Assembly (NCBI GenBank): GCA_016342325.1
Contig: JAEINR010000025.1
Coordinates: 1 to 59,885, forward strand
Reading direction: 5' to 3'
Source of the DNA: Desulfobacterium sp.
GTDB lineage: Bacteria; Desulfobacterota; Desulfobacteria; Desulfobacterales; Desulfobacteraceae
DNA: 59,885 nt
Shown: piece after piece, positions 41,503 through 50,490 of the stretch
Numbering within the stretch: position 1 is the stretch's first letter
Layout of the letters: every line of letters begins with the position of its first letter
Program-made: the position numbers and the translations under genes
The notes under the pieces: generated by a model
Databases searched by the model: none
What the model was told of the DNA's origin: nothing
Seen by the model: only the letters and a program-made list of their open reading frames with translations

Positions 41503-44472
41503 ATGGGTACAAGAAACCACATGAACATCCTGTCCCACTGGGCCCTGCAATTAATGGCAGCCCAGTTTAACTTCCGGTCTTCTTTGAGAAAATATCTCAA
41601 AAGCTCGGATGGGTGGACCAATTTCACCATTGGCCTTAAAACTGAAACCAACACCATGGCCCAGGCGATTGCGTTTCAAAACGGCCGTGTCCGGGTACTG
41701 AAACATATACCGGACAGTGCGGATGCCGTCATGCGGTTCGTCAATGATGATGTCGTAAAGGAAATCGTCAAAACCACCCCCAATGAGATGGTCACGCTTA
41801 TTTTGAAAAACAAAGTGATCCTGGATGGCAACATGGCCTACCTCCAGGCCTTTAACTTCTTTGTTTCCCTGCTTCTGGGCAAGTGGCACCAGAGAATACT
41901 GGACCAGACCCACCAACAGGACATTAAATCCAGAAAAGAGGAATATGGCATCAGTGATCCGGAATTTTCAAAGGAGCTGGTCAAAAGAAAAGAGGGTCGG
42001 TTAAAAGCGGATACCATAGATGCCGGGGTCAAATATCTTGATGAACCATATCTGTCCGAATATGGCATCGATACTTTCCCGCGGATAAAAAGGCTCCATG
42101 AAATCTATTTTTCAACAACCCCTGAAATTTCGTCGGAACGGCCGGTTCTTCTGACAGAATGGTATCGGGAAAACGGCTTTGAAACCGATCCCACCGGCGC
42201 CCCCTGGGTGCCTGAACTGCGCCAGGCCCATGCCTATAAATACCTGATGGAAAACAAAACGCCCTTTATCCGAAAGGATAGCCTTATTGCCGGCACCACC
42301 TGCCTGGAGGAAGTGGGTGTCCTGATCTATCCGGATACAACCGGAACAGTGATATGGGGGGAACTTAGATCCATTGATAAAAGAATGCTCGCGCCCTACA
42401 ATATCTCAGAGAAAACCGCCCGGGACCTTCACGATATCTTCCCCTACTGGGCCAAAAGAACCACCCGGGCATGGATCAATGAAAACCGGGGGTATCCCTT
42501 TTGCCAGAAGATTGACGAACGCTTTGTGGCATCGTTTAATTTCAAGCTCGTCAGCATATCCCATACAGTGCCCGACCTTCCCCGTTTTGTAAATGACGGC
42601 ACCCATGCCATGATTGAAGAGATTCAACAGCAGATAGAGGCATTACCCGACGGCGAGACCGGCAAACGGGATACCCTGAACGCCATGGTGCTCTGTCTGG
42701 AGGGGTTAAATACCTATGCCGCCCATCTTGCCGAAGAAGCAAAACGCCTTGCTGAAAAAGAAAGCGATCCAAAACGAAAAGAGGAATTAACAAAACTGCA
42801 TCAAATTTGCCGGCATGTTCCTGCCCACCCGGCAAGAACCCTTGACGAAGCCGTTAATTCCGCATGGATCTCCTGGGTCGGGCTTCTTATGGAGAATACC
42901 AATGTATCCCTTTCTCCGGGAAGATCAGACCAGCTTTTTCAGCCGTTTTTTGAAAAAGAGATGGCCCAGCGTTCCACTGGCCAGGAGAAAAAACAATATT
43001 TAGAACATGTGATTGAGCTGATCTCCTGCTATTTCCTCAGAAATGCCGAGCACCATGCCCTTGTACCGGATGTGTCAAATTATCTGTTCGGCGGCAGCCA
43101 GTCCCAAACGGCCATCACCCTGGGCGGGGTTACCCCCGAAGGTAAAGATGCCGTCAACGACATGACCTATATATTTTTAAAGGTTACGGAAATGTTATCC
43201 ATGACCGAGCCGAACATGAATGCGCGGTTCAAACTCGGGATAAACAGCGACACCTACCTTAAACGCCTGTGCGAAGTCAATTATGTTACGGTGGCGACGC
43301 CTTCCATGCATAATGACGATGCGGTCATGGAAGCCTTCAGCCAGAACGCTGATAAGATTGAAGATCTGCGGGACTGGGCCGCCACCGGCTGTGTGGAAAT
43401 AACCTTGTCTGGCAAGCATATGAGCCATACCGGCGCCACATCGGTGAACATGGTGGCCGGACTTGAAATGGCGTTAAACAACGGTTACCATCCCCTGATG
43501 AACTGGCACCTCGGCCCAAAGACCGGGGAGGTGGCCAATGGTGATTTCAAGACCTTTGACGCTTTTTTTGAGGCGTTTGCCGCCCAGCAGAAATTCATCA
43601 TCGACAATACCATTGAGCTGAACAACATGTCGGCTGCGGCCTATGCCTACCTTCGTCCAACTCCCCTCCTGAGTACAGCCATACAGGGAGCCGTTGAAAA
43701 TGCAACAGACGTCACCCAAGGCGGTGCCATTTACAACACATCGGGCAGCTTCAACATCGGGCTTTCCGATGTGGTGGATTCCCTGATGGCTATCAAAACG
43801 CTTGTGTTTGATGAGAAAAGAATCACCTTTGAAGAGTTAAAAGAGGCCATTGACTCCAATTTCCAGGGGAATCCCGCCCTCCATGCAATGGTGCTCAACA
43901 AGGTGCCCCGGTTCGGATCCGGCAGTGACGAAGCCGTTGATATGGCCAACAGATTAACAACCCTGATCCATGGTTGCTACAAATCCACCAAAAATTTCCG
44001 GGGAGGAGATTACACGGTGGGATTCTGGTCCGTGGCCCAGCATGTGGCCTACGGCACACTTTCAGGCGCCCTCCCCTCGGGCAGGCTTGCCGGCCGGGCC
44101 TTTACCCCCGGCGCCACCCCGGACGCGTCTGCTTCAAAAAATTTCCTGGATAACATCCGTGATGTGGCACGGCTGGACCCGCACAACATGGACAACAATA
44201 TTGCCTTTAATGTTAAACTTGTCCCCAACCCAAAGGATTCCCGGGAAAAGCTCGTAAACACAATGTTCTCCTATGTGAAAACCTATTTTGAACAGGGGGG
44301 CATGCAGATCCAATTTAATATGATCAATTCAGATGTCTTAAAAGATGCCATGGCAAATCCTGAAAACTATCAAAATCTTCTTGTTCGGATTTCAGGCTTT
44401 AACGCCTATTTTGTAACCCTGAACAAGGAAATACAGATGGAACTTATTGGAAGAGCGAAATACGGATTGTAA
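41503..44472 (+). CDS. Glycyl radical enzyme 2 with N-terminal SCP2-like domain
   Basis: 989 residues, GAGGAGA five bases before ATG, 11 bp after the activase. Same layout as GRE 1: SCP2-like region (DGWTNFTIGL, QAIAFQNGRVR, GNMAYLQAFNFFVSLL), then the GRE barrel with Cys630/Glu632 in TGCVEITLSGKHMSHTG and radical Gly965 in VRISGFNAYF. Ile replaces the Pro that follows CVE in GRE 1 and many characterised eliminases, and the following loop differs, so the substrate pocket is probably different. Most residues are shared with GRE 3, far fewer with GRE 1. Confidence 0.9.
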   Translation: MGTRNHMNILSHWALQLMAAQFNFRSSLRKYLKSSDGWTNFTIGLKTETNTMAQAIAFQNGRVRVLKHIPDSADAVMRFVNDDVVKEIVKTTPNEMVTLILKNKVILDGNMAYLQAFNFFVSLLLGKWHQRILDQTHQQDIKSRKEEYGISDPEFSKELVKRKEGRLKADTIDAGVKYLDEPYLSEYGIDTFPRIKRLHEIYFSTTPEISSERPVLLTEWYRENGFETDPTGAPWVPELRQAHAYKYLMENKTPFIRKDSLIAGTTCLEEVGVLIYPDTTGTVIWGELRSIDKRMLAPYNISEKTARDLHDIFPYWAKRTTRAWINENRGYPFCQKIDERFVASFNFKLVSISHTVPDLPRFVNDGTHAMIEEIQQQIEALPDGETGKRDTLNAMVLCLEGLNTYAAHLAEEAKRLAEKESDPKRKEELTKLHQICRHVPAHPARTLDEAVNSAWISWVGLLMENTNVSLSPGRSDQLFQPFFEKEMAQRSTGQEKKQYLEHVIELISCYFLRNAEHHALVPDVSNYLFGGSQSQTAITLGGVTPEGKDAVNDMTYIFLKVTEMLSMTEPNMNARFKLGINSDTYLKRLCEVNYVTVATPSMHNDDAVMEAFSQNADKIEDLRDWAATGCVEITLSGKHMSHTGATSVNMVAGLEMALNNGYHPLMNWHLGPKTGEVANGDFKTFDAFFEAFAAQQKFIIDNTIELNNMSAAAYAYLRPTPLLSTAIQGAVENATDVTQGGAIYNTSGSFNIGLSDVVDSLMAIKTLVFDEKRITFEELKEAIDSNFQGNPALHAMVLNKVPRFGSGSDEAVDMANRLTTLIHGCYKSTKNFRGGDYTVGFWSVAQHVAYGTLSGALPSGRLAGRAFTPGATPDASASKNFLDNIRDVARLDPHNMDNNIAFNVKLVPNPKDSREKLVNTMFSYVKTYFEQGGMQIQFNMINSDVLKDAMANPENYQNLLVRISGFNAYFVTLNKEIQMELIGRAKYGL

Positions 44473-44570
44473 TTCAAATTCCTAACCTTGACAAGCCAGA
44501 ACCAAAGCGTTTTTCTGATTCTCTTGCCAAAATAACATGAACATCGTAACTAAAAAACTAAGGAAACAAA

Positions 44571-47540
44571 ATGCATTCAAGAAATCACATGAACATTTTT
44601 ACCCATTTGGCATTACGGTTAATGGCGGCCCAGTTCAACTTCAGGCCGTCATTGAACAAGCATCTTAAAAGCGCGGACGGTTGGACGAACTTTTCCATTG
44701 GCCTTAAAACTGAAACCGGCACCATGGAACAGGCGATTGTGTTTCAAAACGGCCATGCCCGGGTACTGAAATATATACCGGAAAAAGCGGATGCCGTCAT
44801 GCGGTTCATCAATGATGACATTTTAAAAGAAACGGTCAGGATCACACCCAATGAGATGCTTAATCTTATTTTAAAGAACAAAATAATTTTGGACGGAAAC
44901 ATGGCATATCTTGGGGCGTTTAACTTTTACATCTCCCTGATCATGGGTCGGCGGTACCAGAGAATGCTCGATAAAGCGAATCTTTTAGAAATCAAATCCA
45001 GAAAAGAGGAATACGGGATAAACGATCCCGGGTTCGCAAAAGAGCTTGATAAAAGAAAAGAAAGCCGGTTAAAGGCGGACACGATTGATGCCGGGGTAAA
45101 ATGCCTTGAAGATCCATACCTGTCGGAATACAGCATTGAGGCCTTTCCGCGGATTAAGATGCGCCATGAAAAGCATTTTAATGCCACCCCTGAAATTTCC
45201 TCAGAAAGACCCGTACTGCTGACCCAATGGTATAGACGACACGGGTTTGAAAAAGACAGCGACGGCAACCCGTGGACGCCGGAACTCCGCCAGGCATATG
45301 CCTTTAAATACCTCATGAAAAACAAAAAACCCGTTATCCGAAAGGACAGCATTATTGCCGGCACCACCTGTCCTGAGGAAGTCGGGGTTTTGGTTTATCC
45401 GGATACAAGCGGCACCCTGATATGGGGAGAACTGGGTTCTATCAGTAAAAGAGTGCTCACGCCCTGCAATATATCAAAAGAAACAGCCGGCCAGCTCCAC
45501 GATATCTTCCCCTTCTGGGCAAAAAGGACAACCCGGGCCTGGATTAGTGAAAACCATGGCTACCCCTTTTGCCAGAAGATTGACGAAAGAAGTGTTGCTT
45601 CTTTTAATTTCAAGACCGTATCCATGTCCCATACGGTGCCGGACCTGCCCCGATTTGTAAATGACGGCACCCTTGCCATAATTGAAGAGGTTCAGCAACA
45701 GATAAAAGCACTCGCCCCGGAGGAATCAGACAAACGAAACACCTTAACGTCAATGATGCTATGCCTTGAAGGGCTGAATGCCTATGCCGCCAATCTTGCC
45801 AAAGAAGCAAAGACACTTGCTGATAAAGAAACCGATCCCCAGCGAAAAGAGGAATTAAACAGGCTGTATCAAACCTGCAGCCATGTTCCTGCAAATCCCG
45901 CCAGGACCCTTGACGAGGCGGTCAATGCCGCGTGGATCTCCTGGATCGGTCTGCTGATGGAGAATACGAACGTATCCCTTTCTCCAGGAAGATTGGACCA
46001 GCTGTTTCAACCGTTTTTCGAAAAAGAGATGGGAAGTCTTTCCACAGGGGATGAGAAAAAACAATATTTGGAGCATGTCATTGAGCTGATCTCCTGCTAC
46101 TTCCTGCGCAATGCCGAACACCACAATCTGGTACCGGACGTGGCCAATTACCTGTTCGGCGGAAGCCAGTCGGAAACAGCCATCACCGTCGGTGGGGTGA
46201 CCCCGGACGGCAAAGATGCCGTGAACGATATGACCTATATTATTCTAAAGGTCACGGAGATGTTATCCCTGAATGATCCGAACATGAATGCGCGGTTCAA
46301 GCTGGGCGTCAACTCCGACACCTATCTGAAACGCCTGTGCGAAGTGAATTATGTCACCGTTGCAACGCCTTCCATGCACAATGATGATGCGGTCATGGAA
46401 GCCTTCAGCCAGAACTCGGATAAAATTGAAGACCTGCGGGACTGGGCATCCACCGGATGTGTGGAAATAACCTTGTCAGGCAAGCACATGAGCCATACCG
46501 GGGCCACATCGGTGAACATGGTGGCCGGACTTGAAATGGCGTTAAACAACGGTTACCATCCCTTGATGAACTGGCACCTGGGTCCAAAGACCGGGGTGGT
46601 GGCAAATGGGGATTTCAAGACCTTTGACGATTTTTTTGTGGCTTTTGCCGCCCAGCAGAAATTTATAATAGACAATACCGTTGAGCTGAACAATATGGCG
46701 GCAGAGGCCTATGCCTATCTCCGCCCAACCCCCCTTCTCAGCACCTGTATCAAAGGCGCCGTTCAAAATGCCACAGACGTCACCAAAGGCGGGGCCGTTT
46801 ACAATACGTCGGGCAGCTTTAATATCGGGCTTTCCGATGTGGTGGATTCCCTGATGGTGATTAAAAAGCTGGTCTTTGATGAAAAAAGAATCACCTTTGA
46901 AGCGTTAAAGGATGCCATTGATTCCAATTTTGAAAACGATCCCTCCTTACATGCCATGGTACATAAAAAAGTGCCCCGGTTCGGATCCGGCAGCGCAGAA
47001 GCGGTTGACATGGCAAACAAATTGACGGGCCTGATCCACGGGTGCTATAAATCGACCAAAAACTTTCGAGGCGGCGACTACACCGTGGGGTTCTGGTCCG
47101 TTGCCCAGCATGTTGCCTACGGTACCCTTTCCGGGGCACTGCCTTCAGGCAGACTTGCCGGCCGGCCCTTTGCTCCGGGAGCCACTCCGGACCCATCCGC
47201 TTCGAAAAATTTCCTGGATAATATCCGTGATGTGGCTCAACTGAACCCCCACCACATGGACAACAACATTGCCTTTAATGTCAAGCTGGTTCCCGGGCCG
47301 GATGATTCACGGGAAAAAATCGTAAACACCATGTTTTCCTATGTGAAAACCTATTTCGAACAGGGGGGCATGCAGATTCAGTTCAACGTGATCCATTCAG
47401 ATGTCTTAAAAGATGCCATGGCAAACCCTGAAAACTATCAAAATCTGCTTGTGCGGATTTCCGGATATAATGCCTATTTTGTACGTCTTAACAAAGAAAT
47501 GCAGATCGAACTGATTGAAAGGGCGAAATACGGGTTGTAA
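44571..47540 (+). CDS. Glycyl radical enzyme 3 with N-terminal SCP2-like domain
   Basis: 989 residues, AAGGAA upstream, 98 bp after GRE 2. Nearly the same as GRE 2 in its active-site loops: Cys630/Glu632 in TGCVEITLSGKHMSHTG and radical Gly965 in VRISGYNAYFVRL. Differences are concentrated in the N-terminal domain and surface helices. It looks like a recent tandem duplicate of GRE 2. The pair may make isoenzymes, or hetero-oligomers as the dimeric GRE fold would allow. It ends before a 16-bp hairpin, the likely end of the operon. Confidence 0.9.
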   Translation: MHSRNHMNIFTHLALRLMAAQFNFRPSLNKHLKSADGWTNFSIGLKTETGTMEQAIVFQNGHARVLKYIPEKADAVMRFINDDILKETVRITPNEMLNLILKNKIILDGNMAYLGAFNFYISLIMGRRYQRMLDKANLLEIKSRKEEYGINDPGFAKELDKRKESRLKADTIDAGVKCLEDPYLSEYSIEAFPRIKMRHEKHFNATPEISSERPVLLTQWYRRHGFEKDSDGNPWTPELRQAYAFKYLMKNKKPVIRKDSIIAGTTCPEEVGVLVYPDTSGTLIWGELGSISKRVLTPCNISKETAGQLHDIFPFWAKRTTRAWISENHGYPFCQKIDERSVASFNFKTVSMSHTVPDLPRFVNDGTLAIIEEVQQQIKALAPEESDKRNTLTSMMLCLEGLNAYAANLAKEAKTLADKETDPQRKEELNRLYQTCSHVPANPARTLDEAVNAAWISWIGLLMENTNVSLSPGRLDQLFQPFFEKEMGSLSTGDEKKQYLEHVIELISCYFLRNAEHHNLVPDVANYLFGGSQSETAITVGGVTPDGKDAVNDMTYIILKVTEMLSLNDPNMNARFKLGVNSDTYLKRLCEVNYVTVATPSMHNDDAVMEAFSQNSDKIEDLRDWASTGCVEITLSGKHMSHTGATSVNMVAGLEMALNNGYHPLMNWHLGPKTGVVANGDFKTFDDFFVAFAAQQKFIIDNTVELNNMAAEAYAYLRPTPLLSTCIKGAVQNATDVTKGGAVYNTSGSFNIGLSDVVDSLMVIKKLVFDEKRITFEALKDAIDSNFENDPSLHAMVHKKVPRFGSGSAEAVDMANKLTGLIHGCYKSTKNFRGGDYTVGFWSVAQHVAYGTLSGALPSGRLAGRPFAPGATPDPSASKNFLDNIRDVAQLNPHHMDNNIAFNVKLVPGPDDSREKIVNTMFSYVKTYFEQGGMQIQFNVIHSDVLKDAMANPENYQNLLVRISGYNAYFVRLNKEMQIELIERAKYGL

Positions 47541-47607
47541 AAGAAGCGCTGTGTCTTTTACTCAAAGGGAAACTTCCTGAATATACAGCCATGCAATACG
47601 ACGATGC

Positions 47608-47645
47608 CATGGTCTTCTGATTACTTTAATAATCAGAAGACCATG
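47608..47645. terminator. 16-bp perfect hairpin between the convergent GRE and secretion loci
   Basis: CATGGTCTTCTGATTA (47608-47623) is the exact complement of TAATCAGAAGACCATG (47630-47645) with a six-base loop. It separates GRE 3 from the convergent minus-strand gene ending at 47669. It can end transcription in both directions, though U tracts are lacking. Confidence 0.65.
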
Positions 47646-47668
47646 TAGTCATTGGGTGGAGCGCAGGC

Positions 47669-49798
47669 CTATTGTTCCAGGCTCCCCATGATGAAATCAA
47701 AGTCGTGCACCGTGACCAGGGGCGTGGTCTCTGCTTGGTCCGATCCCGTTATTGTCATGTTGGTGTGGGTTGAAATGCTGTCCGGAGTGTCCTGCACCCC
47801 ATTGCCATCATACCTTACGAGTTGCAATACAAAGTCCATGGAAACGTCGTACTGGCCGCTGCCTTTGGAGGTGAGGCTGAAGGTCAGTTTATCCGTCCTT
47901 TTGTCGCCTCCGTTTTCGTTCATATTCAGAAAAGCCTCCCGGGTGGATGGGTCATTCATCAAAAGGATTAGCAGTGTTGCCCCGGAGGCCTGGAAGAGCC
48001 CCCTGGTCGTCTGCCCGGCTTCGTTGATGCTCGGGAATTTGGAGATGAGCCTGTCCAGGGTCTGTTCCATGCGTCCTTTATCGTTGGTGCCGGATCCCGG
48101 GATGGCCTCACCGTCCACGATAATGCCGTTGCGGAAGAAGTCTTTCAAAAAGTCCTCTGAAAAATGAGCACTCTTGTCCTTCAAGGATTGCGGATCAATG
48201 GAATCGCCTTGTTTCGCCTTTTGAAGGGGGGAAGTCATGTCCTCGTTGATATTTTTGGACAGGAACTGCAAGGCGTTGTCCATGTCGAAACCGTGGATCC
48301 CGGGCAGCCCCTTGTCGGCATGGACCCCCGGACCAAGAAAAGCCCGTGCCTGGTCAAACGTCACGCCGTCCAGGCCCGGTCCTTTGCTTTGGCGATCCAA
48401 GGTTTTCTTGGGCACCCCGAGATGCCGGGCCAGTGTGGTCATCACCTCCACGTAGGCCGCTTGCTTTTTTTGATGAACTGAATTCCCCATATCCTGCCGT
48501 TCCTGGCTGAAGCGGCACGCGTTCATGGCCGACCCAGTGGCGGTCAACCGGCCAAAAACCGCCATGCCCATGTCACCGTCCAGGCCACCCAGCTTAAATC
48601 CGCCTTGGAGAAGGGCTTCTTTGACCACCGCCACCTCGTCCATGCCGTCGATACCATCACGTTTTTTCCCTTGCTCGTCCAGGAAAGACCTGTCCATGGC
48701 GCCAATAAAGGTATCCATGGCATCACTGACTTGGCCGGATGTGAGTCCCGGTGTGTGCAGTGTCTGCACCAGGGAATGGGTGTCCCTGATCCCGTCGCAC
48801 AGGGCCCCGGCCATGCCCTTGGTGAACACCAGGGATGAGGTGTTCACCACCTCCCGGGCCACCTCCTTCTCCCGGGGAGTGAGACTGGTGTTATCGTCTA
48901 TGACCTGCAAGGAGTTCAAGAAACTGTCGATGACCTTTTCCCGCAAGGCCTGCACCTCAGTGTCCGATGGGGGGTGGATGTTTTTCAGATCATAACCGCA
49001 GGTCACCGTCACCTTTTTCTGAATTAGACTGAGCAGCTTCCCCATATGGTCCGGGCCCATGTCCACCTTTATGCCTCGCTGGGCAGCCCTGTCCCTGAGG
49101 GCCGTGGGCAGAGCAGAATCCGGACCGGAATGATCACAATGGGCTTGGACCTTGTTCTCAATGTGATCATTATACCGGTCAAGGGAGAATCTACGACAGG
49201 CATCCAGGAGACCTTTCTCAAGCTGGTCCGGGGAGGGAGTCACGCCATTACCGGCAATTTTTTCCGCCAGCTTGTCCTTGATCCCCTTGTAATCGTCGGC
49301 GGTCAAGGCATCCATCTCGCCCGCCATGCCGAACACCTTCATCTTCGTCTCCATGCTCTTGACCAGAAAAGAAACCGAGCCTGGGCCACCACTGGGGGAG
49401 TCGCAGAAGTCCCTGACGTTGAGCTTGATGTTGGCCGCCTGGGCCATGTCCTCGCTTTTGATACGGAAGATATCCCCCAGGACCCTGGAGATTTGACGGC
49501 CAGTGATGGGGGTGCCTTTTTCAAGGGCGCTCCCGAAATTACCCTTGGCGATCTGGGCAAAGCGGTCCCCCATGCCCGGGGTGTCCCGAATGGTCCCGAT
49601 GACGTGGTTCATGATACTGCGGTTCTCCTGGGCAGCTCCCCCGATGTTCAGGGCCGACTTGATCCAATTCACAGTGCGGCCCAGCCAGTTATTCGCCCCG
49701 ACCTGCAGTTGGTTCTGATCTTTTAACCCCACATGGCGATCACCGACATTGCTGAACACCTCGTTCAGGCTTGCAAGACTTTGTATATTTTGAGGCAT
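47669..49798 (-). CDS. Large unknown protein, candidate type III secreted substrate
   Basis: 709 residues from ATG 49798 (AAGGAG upstream); a longer frame to 49999 overlaps the chaperone gene and is discarded. No signal peptide or membrane helix. Family not recognised. Near the C-terminus SEDFLKDFFRNGIIVDGEAIPG followed later by GLFQASGATLL matches SDNFMNDFARSGVVVNGTRIG and LLFQAGEA of the protein at 54076-56598, so the two share a C-terminal module. It starts 29 bp after a CesT-like chaperone gene, the normal arrangement of a type III effector with its chaperone. Function unknown. Confidence 0.75.
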   Translation of the reverse strand: MPQNIQSLASLNEVFSNVGDRHVGLKDQNQLQVGANNWLGRTVNWIKSALNIGGAAQENRSIMNHVIGTIRDTPGMGDRFAQIAKGNFGSALEKGTPITGRQISRVLGDIFRIKSEDMAQAANIKLNVRDFCDSPSGGPGSVSFLVKSMETKMKVFGMAGEMDALTADDYKGIKDKLAEKIAGNGVTPSPDQLEKGLLDACRRFSLDRYNDHIENKVQAHCDHSGPDSALPTALRDRAAQRGIKVDMGPDHMGKLLSLIQKKVTVTCGYDLKNIHPPSDTEVQALREKVIDSFLNSLQVIDDNTSLTPREKEVAREVVNTSSLVFTKGMAGALCDGIRDTHSLVQTLHTPGLTSGQVSDAMDTFIGAMDRSFLDEQGKKRDGIDGMDEVAVVKEALLQGGFKLGGLDGDMGMAVFGRLTATGSAMNACRFSQERQDMGNSVHQKKQAAYVEVMTTLARHLGVPKKTLDRQSKGPGLDGVTFDQARAFLGPGVHADKGLPGIHGFDMDNALQFLSKNINEDMTSPLQKAKQGDSIDPQSLKDKSAHFSEDFLKDFFRNGIIVDGEAIPGSGTNDKGRMEQTLDRLISKFPSINEAGQTTRGLFQASGATLLILLMNDPSTREAFLNMNENGGDKRTDKLTFSLTSKGSGQYDVSMDFVLQLVRYDGNGVQDTPDSISTHTNMTITGSDQAETTPLVTVHDFDFIMGSLEQ

Positions 49799-49827
49799 GG
49801 ATGTCTCCTTATGCGTAAACGTTAGGT

Positions 49828-50313
49828 TCAGACACGGATGGCCATTCCGGACCGGATGGATAGTTCGGAAGAATCCTGGGATGTTTCTCCGTCGTTCCCA
49901 AAGGACGCGGTGGTGATTTCCCGGATCTGGGCTTCGAATTCCTCGGCCAGATTGACAAAAGCCTGGACATAGTCCCCAAAAACATTGGCGTTTCGCCACC
50001 CGTCAGTGCCAACTTTGTTGGTGTAAATGATGGCATCACGGGCCATGTCCACGCCAAGCACACCGCCGCTGGTTCCCCGGAAGAAGCAATCGGTTTCCAG
50101 CAAATAGGTGAACGTGCGAAGCCGGGTCTCCCCATTCTCGGGCACGGCCCAGACCCTGCTATAAAAATAAAACTCTTCAGATTCAGGTAGATACTCCAGA
50201 TTGACGACCACATGGTCAAATTGCAAGGTACAACAATTTTTCTCGTCCAGGGCCAGGTCCTTCAGGCCAATGGTTTGGCCGAAATCTGCGACAAGATCAC
50301 TCACACTACTCAT
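49828..50313 (-). CDS. CesT/Tir-type type III secretion chaperone
   Basis: 161 residues from ATG 50313 with AAGGAG seven bases upstream. The opening VSDLVADFGQTIGLKDLALDEKNCCTLQFD and the mixed strand/helix pattern fit class I type III chaperones (small, acidic, dimeric, ~130-160 residues), which begin with a helix, then GLxxLxLDexgxCxLxfd. Such chaperones bind the N-terminal part of one effector. The immediate downstream neighbour is the 709-residue protein, its probable client. Confidence 0.75.
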   Translation of the reverse strand: MSSVSDLVADFGQTIGLKDLALDEKNCCTLQFDHVVVNLEYLPESEEFYFYSRVWAVPENGETRLRTFTYLLETDCFFRGTSGGVLGVDMARDAIIYTNKVGTDGWRNANVFGDYVQAFVNLAEEFEAQIREITTASFGNDGETSQDSSELSIRSGMAIRV

Positions 50314-50490
50314 ATGCGACTCCTTTGTATTTTTACTATTTTTTTTTAAATGCCTATGCAAAACCGATTCCACTCCTAACCCGTGGGTAATAGAAACAAC
50401 CCATAACTGTCAAATTTCCAGGGCCTTCCCGCTACAAGGTTAAGAATACTTCCATGGACGATTGTACGTTACGGATAGATCCGGGAGCAG

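Noticed and set aside
37608-47540. GREs as benzyl- or alkylsuccinate synthases for hydrocarbon activation
   Set aside because: The CVE motif with a Glu two residues after the Cys points to eliminating or decarboxylating GREs, and no small Bss-type subunits or CoA-ligation genes are nearby.
37608-47540. GRE locus as a choline or propanediol microcompartment
   Set aside because: No shell-protein, aldehyde dehydrogenase or alcohol dehydrogenase genes flank the GREs.
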